Assembly: GCA_016192075.1 (NCBI GenBank)
Contig: JACPUU010000018.1
Location: forward strand, 186,001-250,000
Source: Bacteroidota bacterium
GTDB lineage: Bacteria; Bacteroidota; Bacteroidia; Flavobacteriales_D; Crocinitomicaceae
DNA: 64,000 bases
Reading direction: 5' to 3'
Every line of letters starts with the position of its first letter. Within the stretch, counting starts at the first letter, position 1. Below are positions 1 to 8,625 of the stretch, piece by piece. The notes below the pieces were generated by a model that did not search any database, was not told the DNA's origin, and worked only from the letters and a program-made list of their open reading frames with translations. The position numbers and the translations under genes were made by a program.

Positions 1-1
1 A

Positions 2-292
2 CTCAAACCAACGTTTGTTCCCAAATCAAAAAAAGAAAAAGAAGATCAGCACCGGTTCTTTTTCTGGTATAAAAATGAGAACAAGGGCTGGATCAAAGAC
101 AAATTAAAATCTGCCGGAAAACCTGAACTTGCTGAACGTTTGCTGGGGAAAGAATTGCGCTTTGAATCTGATAAAAAATCATACGGTTCAAAACAGCAGG
201 AGCAACGGCAAGGACAACAGAAATTACAACAGCGCGATAAAAAAGAAGTTCCTAAATGGCTGGCCGAAAAGCGGCGCGACCGGAGAAAATAA
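2..292 (+). CDS. C-terminal part of an unknown lysine-rich protein (5' end outside window)
   Basis: An open frame runs from the window edge to a TAA stop at 290-292, giving 96 residues without an internal stop. The visible part is hydrophilic and rich in Lys, Glu and Gln, with an aromatic patch near its start (RFFFWYKNEN) and a charged tail ending in KRRDRRK. No signal peptide or membrane segment is visible in this part. The stop lies 32 bp before the next gene on the same strand, so the two could be co-transcribed. I do not recognise the family from the tail alone. The frame is called coding because of its codon pattern, with A/T-rich third positions like its neighbours, and because the antisense frame has no credible content. 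Confidence 0.6.
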   Translation, partial: LKPTFVPKSKKEKEDQHRFFFWYKNENKGWIKDKLKSAGKPELAERLLGKELRFESDKKSYGSKQQEQRQGQQKLQQRDKKEVPKWLAEKRRDRRK

Positions 293-324
293 CCCTGCTG
301 ATTCAAAAAAAAATTAATGCTATC

Positions 325-1287
325 ATGAAATTCATTTTTATCTGTGTATTGGTATTACAGCCAATTTTAAGTAGTTCGCAGGCAGATTTTGAAAAACAAA
401 TTTCCGGCAGTCTGGATTCTTCCTTGCATTTACACGCAATCTCATGGGATGATACGCACAACGAGTTTATGATTTTTGCCAGTTCACTTTTTAAAAAGAC
501 CCAAAGCGTAACCGGCTTTTTATCTGCGCTGCAGGAAAAACCAGAGAAGGTTTATAAAAACAAAATTGGCCCGTCTGAATATCCCAAACTTAATGCGCTT
601 TCAGCGGCTTCTCCAAAAATTATGGCTGCCTTGCAAACCACACTATTTCAGTTTGCGCTTCATGATAAAAATTATGCCGATTACTGTGAAATGAGTCCCA
701 TTGCAGAGTTCTACTGGTTACTTTATGAGTACAGCCAAAGCTTTAACGGTTCTCATGGTGTTTTGGGAGTTACTCAAAAAATAAAGACCATCACCAATGA
801 TATGACTGATGCCGTGCTGCGCGATAAACTTGCCGTTCTTCTGCTAATCAGACATCTTGTTGAAAAAGGTGAGACTATTTACAAAGACCCTGTTGAGCTC
901 GAACGAAATGCTATTGAAGTTGTTCCGTGTAACTTTAAACCGGCTATGGATTCTTCTGCCACAAAATCTGCCAGCACTATTTCTCTTGAGGAAGTTGAGC
1001 CTTGTTTTTTTGGTGGTGAAAAAGCACTGATTCGGTTCATTCAAATGACAATAGAATACCCGGCAGAGTCACGTGAAAAAGAAGAACAGGGATTCGTCTA
1101 CGTAAGTTTTACCGTGAATGAAGATGGCACCGTTAGCGACATTTGTATTGAACAATCATCCTACGAATTATTATCCAAAGAGGCCATTCGCGTTATTCAG
1201 CACATGCCAACCTGGTTACCTGCCAAACAAAACGGAAAACCCGTGCGTGTGCGTTATTCTTTCCCAATCAGATTCAGCCTGGCCTAG
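325..1287 (+). CDS. Exported protein with TonB C-terminal domain
   Basis: A 320-residue protein with an N-terminal signal peptide (MKFIFICVLVLQPILSSSQA). The start at 325 is preferred over the in-frame ATG at 256, because 256 would place 23 charged residues before the signal peptide and overlap the upstream gene. Residues 20-225 are an uncharacterised, mostly helical region. The last 90 residues (about 230-320) match the TonB C-terminal fold: IEYPAESREKEEQGFVYVSF, then a VNEDGTVSDICIEQSS strand pair, then KEAIRVIQHMPTWLPAKQNG and a final RYSFPIRF strand. TonB C-terminal domains normally touch TonB-dependent receptors. Here there is no uncleaved N-terminal anchor or proline-rich spacer, so energy transduction is doubtful. 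It may be a periplasmic protein that uses this fold for binding. The family assignment is firm; the role is not. Confidence 0.8.
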   Translation: MKFIFICVLVLQPILSSSQADFEKQISGSLDSSLHLHAISWDDTHNEFMIFASSLFKKTQSVTGFLSALQEKPEKVYKNKIGPSEYPKLNALSAASPKIMAALQTTLFQFALHDKNYADYCEMSPIAEFYWLLYEYSQSFNGSHGVLGVTQKIKTITNDMTDAVLRDKLAVLLLIRHLVEKGETIYKDPVELERNAIEVVPCNFKPAMDSSATKSASTISLEEVEPCFFGGEKALIRFIQMTIEYPAESREKEEQGFVYVSFTVNEDGTVSDICIEQSSYELLSKEAIRVIQHMPTWLPAKQNGKPVRVRYSFPIRFSLA

Positions 1288-1437
1288 CAAATCTGCGATC
1301 TCAATTCTATTTCGATTTAGATTAAGCCCCCCATCCCTTTATCAGGGATAAAGCAACTTGTAACATGTTATAAAACCCATGAAACCCAACGCTCTTGTGT
1401 AATTTTTCGTCATCTGTTTAAGCGCCCTCAAAAAATC

Positions 1438-1452
1438 CGAACTTTAAGTTCG
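1438..1452. repeat. Perfect 7-1-7 palindrome upstream of a T9SS cargo gene
   Basis: CGAACTTTAAGTTCG is an exact inverted repeat with a one-base centre, 28 bp before the ATG at 1481. Its size and place would suit a dimeric repressor operator, but no matching regulator or second copy was seen. The 193-bp gap (1288-1480) that holds it also has a short hairpin (ATCCCT/AGGGAT, about 1334-1350) and no gene. Confidence 0.3.
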
Positions 1453-1480
1453 CCTCTTGTTTTACCCGCGGCATTGTTTT

Positions 1481-2725
1481 ATGCAACGATTTTCGATTTT
1501 ATTTTTCCTTGCAAGTATTCCTATCCATCAGGGTTTGGGACAGATTGTCTATTTTGAAGATTTTGGAACCGGATGTACAACCGGTACGCTGGCGACTACT
1601 TTTGGATGGGTTCTCACCAGTACCGGTACCAACGAGATTACGGCCAATACCTGGTACGTCAGTGCTGACGAGAATGGTGTGGGCTCAGGCAATTGCGGCA
1701 TAGGCTGCGGAGGCGCCAACAGCAGAACTTTACATGTGGGTGCCCATTTGGATGCCGGTGGTGATTTGGGTGCCGCTTACTTTGAATCCAGCGCATTTTT
1801 CTGTGCCTTTTTAGGTTTATGCTCAGCAACCGATAAACGCATTCAGTCACCCACTATTAACTGCACCGGTATTTCAACCATTACCCTTTCATTTGACTAC
1901 ATTGAAAACGGTGAAGGGACTGCCGATAATGCAACCGTTTGGTATTCGGCCGACAACGGCACAACATGGATTCAGATTGATGATCCGCCAAAAACAAGTT
2001 TGTGCGGGGCGCAGGGACTTTGGACCAGCCGCAGCTTAACCCTGCCGGCATCTGCCGACAACAATGCAACCGTTAAAATTGGTTTCAGATGGGTGAACGA
2101 CGCTAACGGAACAGCAACGGACCCTTCGTTTGCAGTAGATAACATTCAGGTAGGCCTGCCGGTTATTTTAGCGGCTGAAATGCTGAATATGACTGTAAGC
2201 TGCACCGGTTTTGAAAACAGCATTTCATGGAAAACAGAAAACGAACTGAATACGGATTATTATGCCGTGTATAAAAGTACTGATGGTGTAACCTGGGCAC
2301 TGCTGGGCCAAACGCAGGCAATTAACGGCAGCGGGCCAAACCACTATGTCATTACAGATAAATTGCGCACTGCCGGAATATCGTACTACTACATTGAGCA
2401 GGTTGATTTTGATGGAAAGCGCAAATCATATCAGCAGTTAAGTTCTGAAAATTGTCAGCCTGAATCCGATTTATCTATTTATCCAAACCCTTCAGACGGC
2501 AGCACGGTAACCCTTTATTCAGGCAAACAGGATATTTTACAAGCCGGGCTATTTTCAATGGATGGCAAATTAATTGCCGTTTATACGAATGACACCAATG
2601 CACACCCATTTCAGCTGAATCTCAACCTGCCATCAGGCACATACCTGGTAAAAGTACTTACCACCAGCGGTGTAAAGGTGCTGCCGCTCATTATTTCTTC
2701 AGGCGGACAACCGGCAAATCATTGA
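1481..2725 (+). CDS. Secreted protein with T9SS type A sorting domain
   Basis: A 414-residue protein. The ATG at 1481 gives a clean signal peptide (MQRFSILFFLASIPIHQGLG, then QIVYFEDFG); an upstream in-frame start would prepend a polar stretch. Residues 20-225 look like a beta-sandwich of the kind often annotated as MAM or jelly-roll, with paired Cys and the strand motifs ITLSFDYIENG and VKIGFRWVND. Residues 235-325 form a fibronectin-III-like module (ENSISWKTENELNTDYYAVY, then GISYYYIEQVDFDG). The last 80 residues start with DLSIYPNPSDG and end with SGTYLVKVLTTSGVKVLPLI, a typical type A sorting domain that sends the protein through the type IX machine and is removed at the cell surface. The function of the cargo is unknown. 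The gene converges on the next one with a 10-bp gap. Confidence 0.8.
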   Translation: MQRFSILFFLASIPIHQGLGQIVYFEDFGTGCTTGTLATTFGWVLTSTGTNEITANTWYVSADENGVGSGNCGIGCGGANSRTLHVGAHLDAGGDLGAAYFESSAFFCAFLGLCSATDKRIQSPTINCTGISTITLSFDYIENGEGTADNATVWYSADNGTTWIQIDDPPKTSLCGAQGLWTSRSLTLPASADNNATVKIGFRWVNDANGTATDPSFAVDNIQVGLPVILAAEMLNMTVSCTGFENSISWKTENELNTDYYAVYKSTDGVTWALLGQTQAINGSGPNHYVITDKLRTAGISYYYIEQVDFDGKRKSYQQLSSENCQPESDLSIYPNPSDGSTVTLYSGKQDILQAGLFSMDGKLIAVYTNDTNAHPFQLNLNLPSGTYLVKVLTTSGVKVLPLIISSGGQPANH

Positions 2726-2735
2726 TTTGTTTAGC

Positions 2736-3515
2736 CTACTCTACCGGCGCGGCAATCTCTGTCACCTGCCACATGCCGTCAACAATAACCAGCTCATAGG
2801 TTACCAATGATTCAGAAACAATGTCATTTCCTTCTTCATCGGTATCGCCGCCGTTGCGATCTGTTTTAGTAGCTATCATTTTGCCGTTCTCAACTGAAAA
2901 CAAGATTTGGGTTTCACTCCAATAAGGGGCGTCACCACCGCCGGAAGATTCACCAATCAGGGTACAGCTTTTAACTTCATTGTTTCTGAAAACAGAAGCG
3001 TACAGTGTTTTTCCTGAAAAATAAGGGCAGGCCTCGTAGGTTCCAAAATCAACATACCAAAGCAGCAGGCCGGTACTGTCATCAAGCGCAATATGTTGTG
3101 CTGCGTAAGCATTGGCATCTTTCATCATACCAATATCCAGCACTTCAACATAACTTTCGTATCCGCCGGCGGTTTTGAGCGAATCAAAAAACAAGGCGTC
3201 ATCAATGCTTGATTTTCCGGAATAGGAAAGGTCACTTTCTACAAAATTGAACGACAGAAACCGTACCTCGTCAGCAAGCAGTTTAGCACTGTCTGACATT
3301 TCCATTTCAGCCAGGTAGGCACTGTCCTGGTTAAAGGGCAAGGCGCTAACCGCCGGATATTTGGCCAGCAGTGACGGAACATCAATGGTAATGTTTGGAA
3401 TCACCGCAACGGTGTCTGTTTTTGCCGTGTCTGAATCACCCGCAGGTGTACCTGATTCACCGCCGCATGAAGTCAGCAAAAGACCCAGCCCAATTGTAGC
3501 TAAATGTATTTTCAT
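2736..3515 (-). CDS. Putative lipoprotein of unknown function
   Basis: A 259-residue protein with an N-terminal lipoprotein signal (MKIHLATIGLGLLLTSCGGE), where Cys17 would be the lipidated residue. It is followed by a short Ser/Gly/Asp linker of the kind seen in Bacteroidota surface or periplasmic lipoproteins. The remainder is acidic and beta-rich (for example SCTLIGESSGGGDAPYWSE, FSVENGKMIATK), with no recognised catalytic motif. It lies 64 bp downstream of the S4-domain gene on the same strand, so it may be the last gene of that reverse group. It is anchored either at the periplasmic face or outside; the sequence does not decide which. Family not recognised. Confidence 0.7.
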   Translation of the reverse strand: MKIHLATIGLGLLLTSCGGESGTPAGDSDTAKTDTVAVIPNITIDVPSLLAKYPAVSALPFNQDSAYLAEMEMSDSAKLLADEVRFLSFNFVESDLSYSGKSSIDDALFFDSLKTAGGYESYVEVLDIGMMKDANAYAAQHIALDDSTGLLLWYVDFGTYEACPYFSGKTLYASVFRNNEVKSCTLIGESSGGGDAPYWSETQILFSVENGKMIATKTDRNGGDTDEEGNDIVSESLVTYELVIVDGMWQVTEIAAPVE

Positions 3516-3579
3516 GAAACGAAGGTAAATAAAACAAAAGATGCGTGTTTACAGAATCAGCAAATAAATTCAGCAGCCC

Positions 3580-3948
3580 CTAATCACCCAGAAAGCGCCG
3601 CAGTTTCCGACGGTCTGTTTTAGATGGTTTGCCCAATTTAAAATCACGGAAATCACGCTTTGCGTCAAGGTATTCTTTCTCTTTTTCAACCTGGTCGGCC
3701 GGGGTAATATTCTCCAGGTAATTTTTTACCAGGGGCGCTCCAACGCGGTTTTCAAGAATAGCGAGTACCCTGAATGAAAACACGGCTGTGTTTCGTTTAA
3801 GCTGAATTACCTCCCCCGGTTTTATTTCACGCGATGTTTTTACCGGCTCGTTGTTTACCAGTACTTTTTGTGATTTGCAGTGCTCGGCAGCAAGGCTGCG
3901 TGTTTTGAAAAGTCTGACCGCCCACAGGTATTTATCAATTCGTGTCAT
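3580..3948 (-). CDS. S4-domain RNA-binding protein, Hsp15 (HslR) family
   Basis: A 122-residue basic protein. The N-terminal S4 fold (residues 1-60) is clear: TRIDKYLWAVRLFKTRSLAA, then KSQKVLVNNEPVKTSREIKPG, then VIQLKR. The C-terminal half is lysine/arginine rich and ends GKPSKTDRRKLRRFLGD, as in Hsp15. Members bind free 50S subunits carrying stalled nascent chains and help recycle them. That role is known for the E. coli protein and is inferred here. The length fits the family (120-135 aa). It is 40 bp downstream of the 3989-4420 gene on the same strand and may share its transcript. Confidence 0.88.
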   Translation of the reverse strand: MTRIDKYLWAVRLFKTRSLAAEHCKSQKVLVNNEPVKTSREIKPGEVIQLKRNTAVFSFRVLAILENRVGAPLVKNYLENITPADQVEKEKEYLDAKRDFRDFKLGKPSKTDRRKLRRFLGD

Positions 3949-3988
3949 GGCAATACTACTGATCTGTTTTTGGGTTACCGGTAAAAAT

Positions 3989-4420
3989 TCAGCCCCGGTT
4001 GTTTTTTTTGGCCCTTTGCTCCTTCATCCACGTCATCGCATCTGCCAGTTCAGTAAAGGCCTTGTGCGGAACGGGAGGTTTATTCATTGCCATAAAAAAA
4101 TCATACAGCATTCTGATTCCAAGATTGGGGGTAATCACTGCTTTTCCAAGGGCCCCGCGGTTAGCCTCAGGCCGGGCCAGAAATTCCCTGGCCTCACGGG
4201 AAAGGTTGCCAAATTTTGGGCAGACAAATAAAACACAATACGGGGCGCCCTGCGTCAACTGTTGTTTGTGAATCTGAATTTGTTGAATGTCTTCCAGCTC
4301 AATGAATGCCCGCTCTAATACATCAACCCTGAAAATGAAATCATCGATCCAGCTGATGCAGTATTTTTCATGCCTGACAGCAGCCTCAGCAGGAATTTCG
4401 TAATCCGGTTTTAGCATCAT
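3989..4420 (-). CDS. Small cytoplasmic protein, STAS/SpoIIAA-like fold suspected
   Basis: A 143-residue soluble protein without signal peptide or membrane segment. The alternating pattern of short strands and helices (CISWIDDFIFRVDV, then ERAFIELEDIQQIQIH, then APYCVLFVCPKFGNLSREAR, then KAVITPNLGIRMLYDFF) resembles the small STAS-like proteins often found in Flavobacteriia. No catalytic residues can be pointed to, and the fold assignment is inference only. Two adjacent ATGs (4420 and 4417) could start it. A TAnnTTTG box ends 8 nt before the first ATG, which would give an almost leaderless mRNA. It heads a possible reverse operon with the S4 gene and the lipoprotein. Confidence 0.65.
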   Translation of the reverse strand: MMLKPDYEIPAEAAVRHEKYCISWIDDFIFRVDVLERAFIELEDIQQIQIHKQQLTQGAPYCVLFVCPKFGNLSREAREFLARPEANRGALGKAVITPNLGIRMLYDFFMAMNKPPVPHKAFTELADAMTWMKEQRAKKNNRG

Positions 4421-4428
4421 GGTCTAAA

Positions 4429-4436
4429 CAAATATA
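4429..4436 (-). promoter_or_regulatory. -7 box TATATTTG (reverse) for the gene ending at 3989
   Basis: An exact match to the Bacteroidota -7 consensus TAnnTTTG on the minus strand, ending 8 nt before the ATG at 4420. No TTG was found at the usual 17-23 nt upstream. Confidence 0.45.
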
Positions 4437-4474
4437 AACTTTTGACGCGTAAAAAGAAATTATCTTACTGCCAA

Positions 4475-4828
4475 CTAAAGGTCATTGAGCGCTTCGCGTT
4501 GTTTTTTGGTGAGGCTTTTAACCACCAGGTTGTAAGACAGATCAATCCACTGGTAGATTTTCTTATCCGGCGCATCACCGTTTACGGTAACCGTATTCCA
4601 ATGATTCTTGTTCATGTGATACCCCGGCTTAACAGCATCATATTGCTCACGCAGTTCAACAGCAAGTTCAGGTTCACACTTCAGGTTTATGCTATCAAAC
4701 GTCTCTGCATCGGCCAGGGCAAACATTTTACCCATGACTTTAAATACCAGCGTATCCGCCCCAAACGGAAACTCATCAGTTACACCCGGCTTGGCCAGGC
4801 AATATTCTACAAAGTCTTCAAGTGTCAT
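4475..4828 (-). CDS. MmcQ/YjbR family protein
   Basis: A 117-residue protein with the full YjbR (CyaY-like fold) signature: an opening helix TLEDFVEYCLAKPGVTDEFP, then FGADTLVFKVMGKMFALA, then NLKCEPELAVELREQYDAVK, then GYHMNKNHWNTVTVNGDAPD and a closing helix LVVKSLTKKQREALNDL. Length and motif order match the family. Members are described as double-wing DNA-binding-like proteins, but their physiological role is unclear. It has its own TAnnTTTG box 16 nt upstream and is separated by 54 bp from the next reverse gene. Confidence 0.88.
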   Translation of the reverse strand: MTLEDFVEYCLAKPGVTDEFPFGADTLVFKVMGKMFALADAETFDSINLKCEPELAVELREQYDAVKPGYHMNKNHWNTVTVNGDAPDKKIYQWIDLSYNLVVKSLTKKQREALNDL

Positions 4829-4844
4829 ACCTGTTTAATAATTA

Positions 4845-4852
4845 CAAAGTTA
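4845..4852 (-). promoter_or_regulatory. -7 box TAACTTTG (reverse) for the MmcQ/YjbR gene
   Basis: An exact TAnnTTTG match on the minus strand, ending 16 nt before the ATG at 4828. The region up to 5050 contains no gene or further clear signal. Confidence 0.45.
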
Positions 4853-5050
4853 AGGTTAACGTTGCTACTGATCGTATCCATTTGCAAGAATTACGATTTA
4901 CCCTTCAAATTTTTAGGCTGATTTTTTTATGCTGCGCGGCTAAATAACATTTGCATTGATTGAGTAAAATCAAAGCCGGCATTGCCCGCTCGCTCACAGC
5001 CCCTTGCACATCAATTCATTTTTGTGATTGACCCGGTTGATTTTTGACTT

Positions 5051-5085
5051 TTTGACACCTCTAGTTTTTTATTCAGCTATATTTG
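5051..5085 (+). promoter_or_regulatory. Promoter of the PfkB kinase gene
   Basis: TTTG at 5051-5054 is followed after 23 nt by TATATTTG at 5078-5085, matching the Bacteroidota TTG-N17-23-TAnnTTTG layout. The box ends 18 nt before the ATG at 5104. Confidence 0.6.
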
Positions 5086-5103
5086 CACTCTAAATTCAGA
5101 AAA

Positions 5104-6030
5104 ATGAGCTTACTCACCGTTGGAAGCGTGGCATTCGATGCAATCGAAACCCCCTTTGGAAAAACAACTAAAATTATTGGTGGCGCGGGTACCTATATTG
5201 CCCTGTCAGCCTCTTATTTTACGCGTGATCAAAAAATTGTGTCTGTCGTTGGCGGCGATTTTCCACAGGAAACACTGGATGATTTGAAATCACGCGGTAT
5301 TTCTATTGAAGGCATCCAGATCAAAAAAGGTGAAAAAACATTTTTCTGGGCCGGTAAATATCACAATGATATGAACTCACGTGATACGCTGGTGACAGAA
5401 CTGAATGTACTTGAAAAATTTGATCCTGTTGTTCCGGATTCATACCAGGGTGTAGATTTTCTGATGCTTGGAAACCTGGCCCCTGCTGTTCAGCGCCTGG
5501 TTATTGAGCGGTTAAAAACACGTCCCCGCTTTATTGCCATGGATACCATGAATTTTTGGATGGATATTGCCTGGAACGATTTAATGGAAACCATTAAACT
5601 GGTTGACATTCTCATCATCAATGACGAAGAGGCACGCCAGATGACCAAAGAATATTCGCTGGCAAAAGCTGCAAAAAAAATCATGGAACTGGGCCCTAAA
5701 CACCTCATCATTAAAAAAGGAGAACACGGTGCCCTGCTTTTTGGACCGGGTAAAGTATTCTTTGCACCAGCGCTGCCGCTCGAAGAGGTTTTTGACCCGA
5801 CCGGGGCCGGTGATACATTTGCCGGTGGTTTTATCGGTTACCTGGCTAAAACAGGCGATACCTCGTTTGAAAACATGAAACGTGCCGTTATTGCCGGATC
5901 AGCAATGGCCTCTTATTGTGTTGAAAAATTTGGAACTGAGCGCATTATGAATCTTACGGAAGATGAAATAAACACCCGCATCAAGCAGTTCCGCAACCTG
6001 ATTGATTACGAGGTAGAACAGGTGATTTAA
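5104..6030 (+). CDS. PfkB family carbohydrate/nucleoside kinase
   Basis: A 308-residue ribokinase-fold protein. The ATG at 5104 is preferred over the in-frame ATG at 5083, because the upstream start overlaps the TATATTTG promoter box. The N-terminal motif GGAGTYIALSASYF binds the sugar-like substrate, and the C-terminal PfkB signature DPTGAGDTFAGGFIGYLA (near residue 235) carries the anion hole and the catalytic Asp. LIINDEEARQMT and LIIKKGEHGALLF are the usual mid-domain strands. The enzyme phosphorylates a sugar or nucleoside hydroxyl with ATP, but the substrate cannot be read from sequence. Bacteroidota proteins of this kind are often annotated as adenosine kinase-like. It stands alone with its own promoter, and a 199-bp gap follows. 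Confidence 0.88.
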   Translation: MSLLTVGSVAFDAIETPFGKTTKIIGGAGTYIALSASYFTRDQKIVSVVGGDFPQETLDDLKSRGISIEGIQIKKGEKTFFWAGKYHNDMNSRDTLVTELNVLEKFDPVVPDSYQGVDFLMLGNLAPAVQRLVIERLKTRPRFIAMDTMNFWMDIAWNDLMETIKLVDILIINDEEARQMTKEYSLAKAAKKIMELGPKHLIIKKGEHGALLFGPGKVFFAPALPLEEVFDPTGAGDTFAGGFIGYLAKTGDTSFENMKRAVIAGSAMASYCVEKFGTERIMNLTEDEINTRIKQFRNLIDYEVEQVI

Positions 6031-6229
6031 CGCGACTTTCCTTTTTTTACTAATTTCTTTGTCGTAAATTTCGGATTCCTGCCGGGTAAAGCAGGTAAAA
6101 CCACAAACCTTAAATTCATTTTAAACCCTTTTGTACTTCTGATCCCAACCAATTTTAGCGGGATTTATCAAAACAAACAAGCTCCATTTATCTAACTGTG
6201 CTTTACACCCTGCACTTTAATCTCTACCT

Positions 6230-7939
6230 ATGAAAGCAGAAATTCTTGCAAAAATTATCGCGCTGAACAATCAGCCCTCTGTGTTGGATTCAGTGAATGA
6301 GTTCAATGACCTCGTAAACGAATTTTACCACCTTCAAAACGAAGAAGAGCGCCAGTTCGAAATTGAAAAAATGGACCGCATTGCCGCAGGTGAAAAACCT
6401 GAAAACATTGAGCGTCCCGTTTATCCACACCTGGAAGAGTTTAAAGCGGTTACCACTGTTTTTAAAGAACGCAAAAAGGTAGAACTGACCCAGATTAAAG
6501 ACCAGGAAAATGCAAACTACAAACAAAAGAAAGTCTACATTGCTGCCCTGACAGACCTTATTCAGAATGAAGAGAATATTGGAAAGGCCCTTACCCGATT
6601 TAAAGAAATTCAGGATGGCTGGAAAGAAGTAGGCGCCGTGCCGCGTGAAAAAAGACAGGCGCTGCAGAATGAATTTTCACAGCTGATTGATACGTTCAGA
6701 TACAACATTGGTATTTTTAAAGAAATTAAAGATCACGACCTGAACCGCAATCTGACTCTTAAAAAAGAGCTGATTGAAAAACTAAAAGGTTTGTTGTCAC
6801 TTGACAAAATCAAAGAAATTGAAACCCAGCTCCACAGCCTGCAGGATGAGTGGAACTCCCTGGGCGGCACACACCAGGAAGAGTGGGAAAAAATTAAAGA
6901 TGAATACTGGGCTACTGTTAATGCCGTTTATGAAAAAATACGCAAATTCTACGATGAGCGTAAAGCAGAACAGGGCAAAAACCTGGAACTGAAAAAACAA
7001 CTCATTGAAAAAGCAAAAGAAATTAATACCCGTGAGCTGACCGATCATAAACACTGGCAAAAAGCATCTGATCAGCTTTTGGAATTGCAGGAAGATTGGA
7101 AAAAAGCAGGCTACGGACCGCGTGATGAAAATGAACAAATCTGGCAGGAATTCCGCGGTGTATGCAACGAGTTTTTTGCAAAGAAAAAACTGTTTTACGG
7201 TGAACGCAATGATCAGTTTTCAGATGTAAAAGCCAAAAAAGAGGCCCTGATCAAAGAAGCCGAAGAAATTAAAAATTCAACCGACTGGAAAGCCGGAACA
7301 CAAAAAATTCTGAATCTTCAAAAACGCTGGAAAGACATAGGTTCTGCCGGACCTAAATTTGAGAACCAGCTTTGGAAAAAATTCCGTGAACCCATTGATT
7401 TTTTCTTCAATGCCAAAGACTCACACTTCAAAGAACAGGACAATGCCAACCTTGAAAACCTGGCCAGGAAAAAAGCCGTTATTGAAAAAATAAAGGCCTA
7501 CGAGGCCGCCGGCGATACCCAAAAAATCATTGCTGATCTGAAAGCTTTTTCTGAAGAATTTGCCGGTATTGGAAACGTTCCGTTTGACAGCAAAGATGCT
7601 ATTTACAAAGACTATAAAACAGCACTTGACGACAAATATGCCAGCCTGAAAATTGACAAGGAAGAGAAAGAAAAAGTACTGTTCCAGGCCAAAATTGATT
7701 CCATCATGACCAGTACAAACAAAGACCGGCTGATTGACCAGGAAACCAGCAGCATCCGCCAGAAAATTGATGCATTGAACAAAGAGGTGCTGAAGTATGA
7801 AAACAACCTGTCTTTCTTCTCTAACGCTGATGAAAAAAATCCGCTGTTCAAAAGCGTTAATGACAATATCAGACGCAATAAAGAAGAAATTGAGAGCCTG
7901 AAACTGCGTTTGAAACTTATTCGTCAGGCTGCTAAATGA
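6230..7939 (+). CDS. DUF349 repeat protein
   Basis: A 569-residue, highly charged, almost wholly helical protein. At least five DUF349 repeats of about 70 residues are visible by their W..G anchors: DGWKEVGAVPREKRQALQNE, DEWNSLGGTHQEEWEKIKDE, EDWKKAGYGPRDENEQIWQE, KRWKDIGSAGPKFENQLWKK and a weaker EEFAGIGNVPFDSKDAIYKD. The C-terminal 90 residues form a coiled coil. No signal peptide or membrane segment is present, so it is cytoplasmic. Its molecular function is not established. It begins a run of overlapping genes: its stop overlaps the start of the membrane protein gene by 4 bp (ATGA), and that gene in turn overlaps the GT-C-like gene. This suggests translational coupling with envelope functions. 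Confidence 0.88.
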   Translation: MKAEILAKIIALNNQPSVLDSVNEFNDLVNEFYHLQNEEERQFEIEKMDRIAAGEKPENIERPVYPHLEEFKAVTTVFKERKKVELTQIKDQENANYKQKKVYIAALTDLIQNEENIGKALTRFKEIQDGWKEVGAVPREKRQALQNEFSQLIDTFRYNIGIFKEIKDHDLNRNLTLKKELIEKLKGLLSLDKIKEIETQLHSLQDEWNSLGGTHQEEWEKIKDEYWATVNAVYEKIRKFYDERKAEQGKNLELKKQLIEKAKEINTRELTDHKHWQKASDQLLELQEDWKKAGYGPRDENEQIWQEFRGVCNEFFAKKKLFYGERNDQFSDVKAKKEALIKEAEEIKNSTDWKAGTQKILNLQKRWKDIGSAGPKFENQLWKKFREPIDFFFNAKDSHFKEQDNANLENLARKKAVIEKIKAYEAAGDTQKIIADLKAFSEEFAGIGNVPFDSKDAIYKDYKTALDDKYASLKIDKEEKEKVLFQAKIDSIMTSTNKDRLIDQETSSIRQKIDALNKEVLKYENNLSFFSNADEKNPLFKSVNDNIRRNKEEIESLKLRLKLIRQAAK

Positions 7940-8625
7940 ACCGCGTAGTTAACGTTTTCACCCTTTTGATTCTTGGAGTTTTTTGCTTCATGATTATGGT
8001 TGTGGTGTATGATCTTTCGATATCCAATTTACACCTGAAGGGCATGCCCTACAAGCGTGAAATTTTTACCGGCCTCGCGCTGCTTGTTTTTCTGCTTGGT
8101 CTTATTCGCATGCAGCGACGCTGGCAGGGAATGCGTGATATGAAGAAATACCGCAGTTTTAAATTCACTGTACCGGTTGCCAGAAAACACCGCATGCTCG
8201 GTTTTATTATCACCCTTATTGAAGCTGTTTTTTTTACCGCCGTAATTTGGTTTTGCACGCTGTTCATTCCGCTGGAACCAACCTATGTATATCCCATGAT
8301 ACTGGTACTGGGTGTCCTGATCCTGGAATCATTGATTTTTGCTGCCCGTCAGTACAAGGGTGGAAACGCTTTTGTGGTTGGTTTTGATGATACCGTAATG
8401 GGTTATTTTGACCGTGAAATTCACCTGTTCTATTACACCGGTTTGCAGCGGGCACAATTGTATCAAAAAGACCTGATTAGTCTTGAATACCGTGAAGAAC
8501 TGAATATGGGCTTTGAAACAACCGTCATTGAAGAGTCAGATCGTAAAGCTTTCCGTGATGCTTTTGTTGAAACGCTTGAGTCAAAAAATATCTACGTAGA
8601 CGATTCGTTACGCAACTGGGAATGA
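7936..8625 (+). CDS. Four-helix membrane protein of unknown function
   Basis: A 229-residue protein with four hydrophobic helices (about 5-27, 42-58, 83-105 and 109-128), the second pair being strongest (LGFIITLIEAVFFTAVIWFC). A soluble C-terminal part of about 95 residues follows, rich in charged residues (QKDLISLEYREELNMGFETT, then SDRKAFRDAFVETLESKN). It overlaps the DUF349 gene by 4 bp upstream and the GT-C-like gene by 4 bp downstream, both as ATGA. The C-terminal part is probably cytoplasmic and could interact with the DUF349 protein, which is inference from gene order only. The family was not recognised. Confidence 0.75.
   Translation: MNRVVNVFTLLILGVFCFMIMVVVYDLSISNLHLKGMPYKREIFTGLALLVFLLGLIRMQRRWQGMRDMKKYRSFKFTVPVARKHRMLGFIITLIEAVFFTAVIWFCTLFIPLEPTYVYPMILVLGVLILESLIFAARQYKGGNAFVVGFDDTVMGYFDREIHLFYYTGLQRAQLYQKDLISLEYREELNMGFETTVIEESDRKAFRDAFVETLESKNIYVDDSLRNWE

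Noticed and set aside
4442-4921. 159-residue forward open frame
   Set aside because: It is antisense to the MmcQ/YjbR gene, which has a clear family signature and its own promoter.
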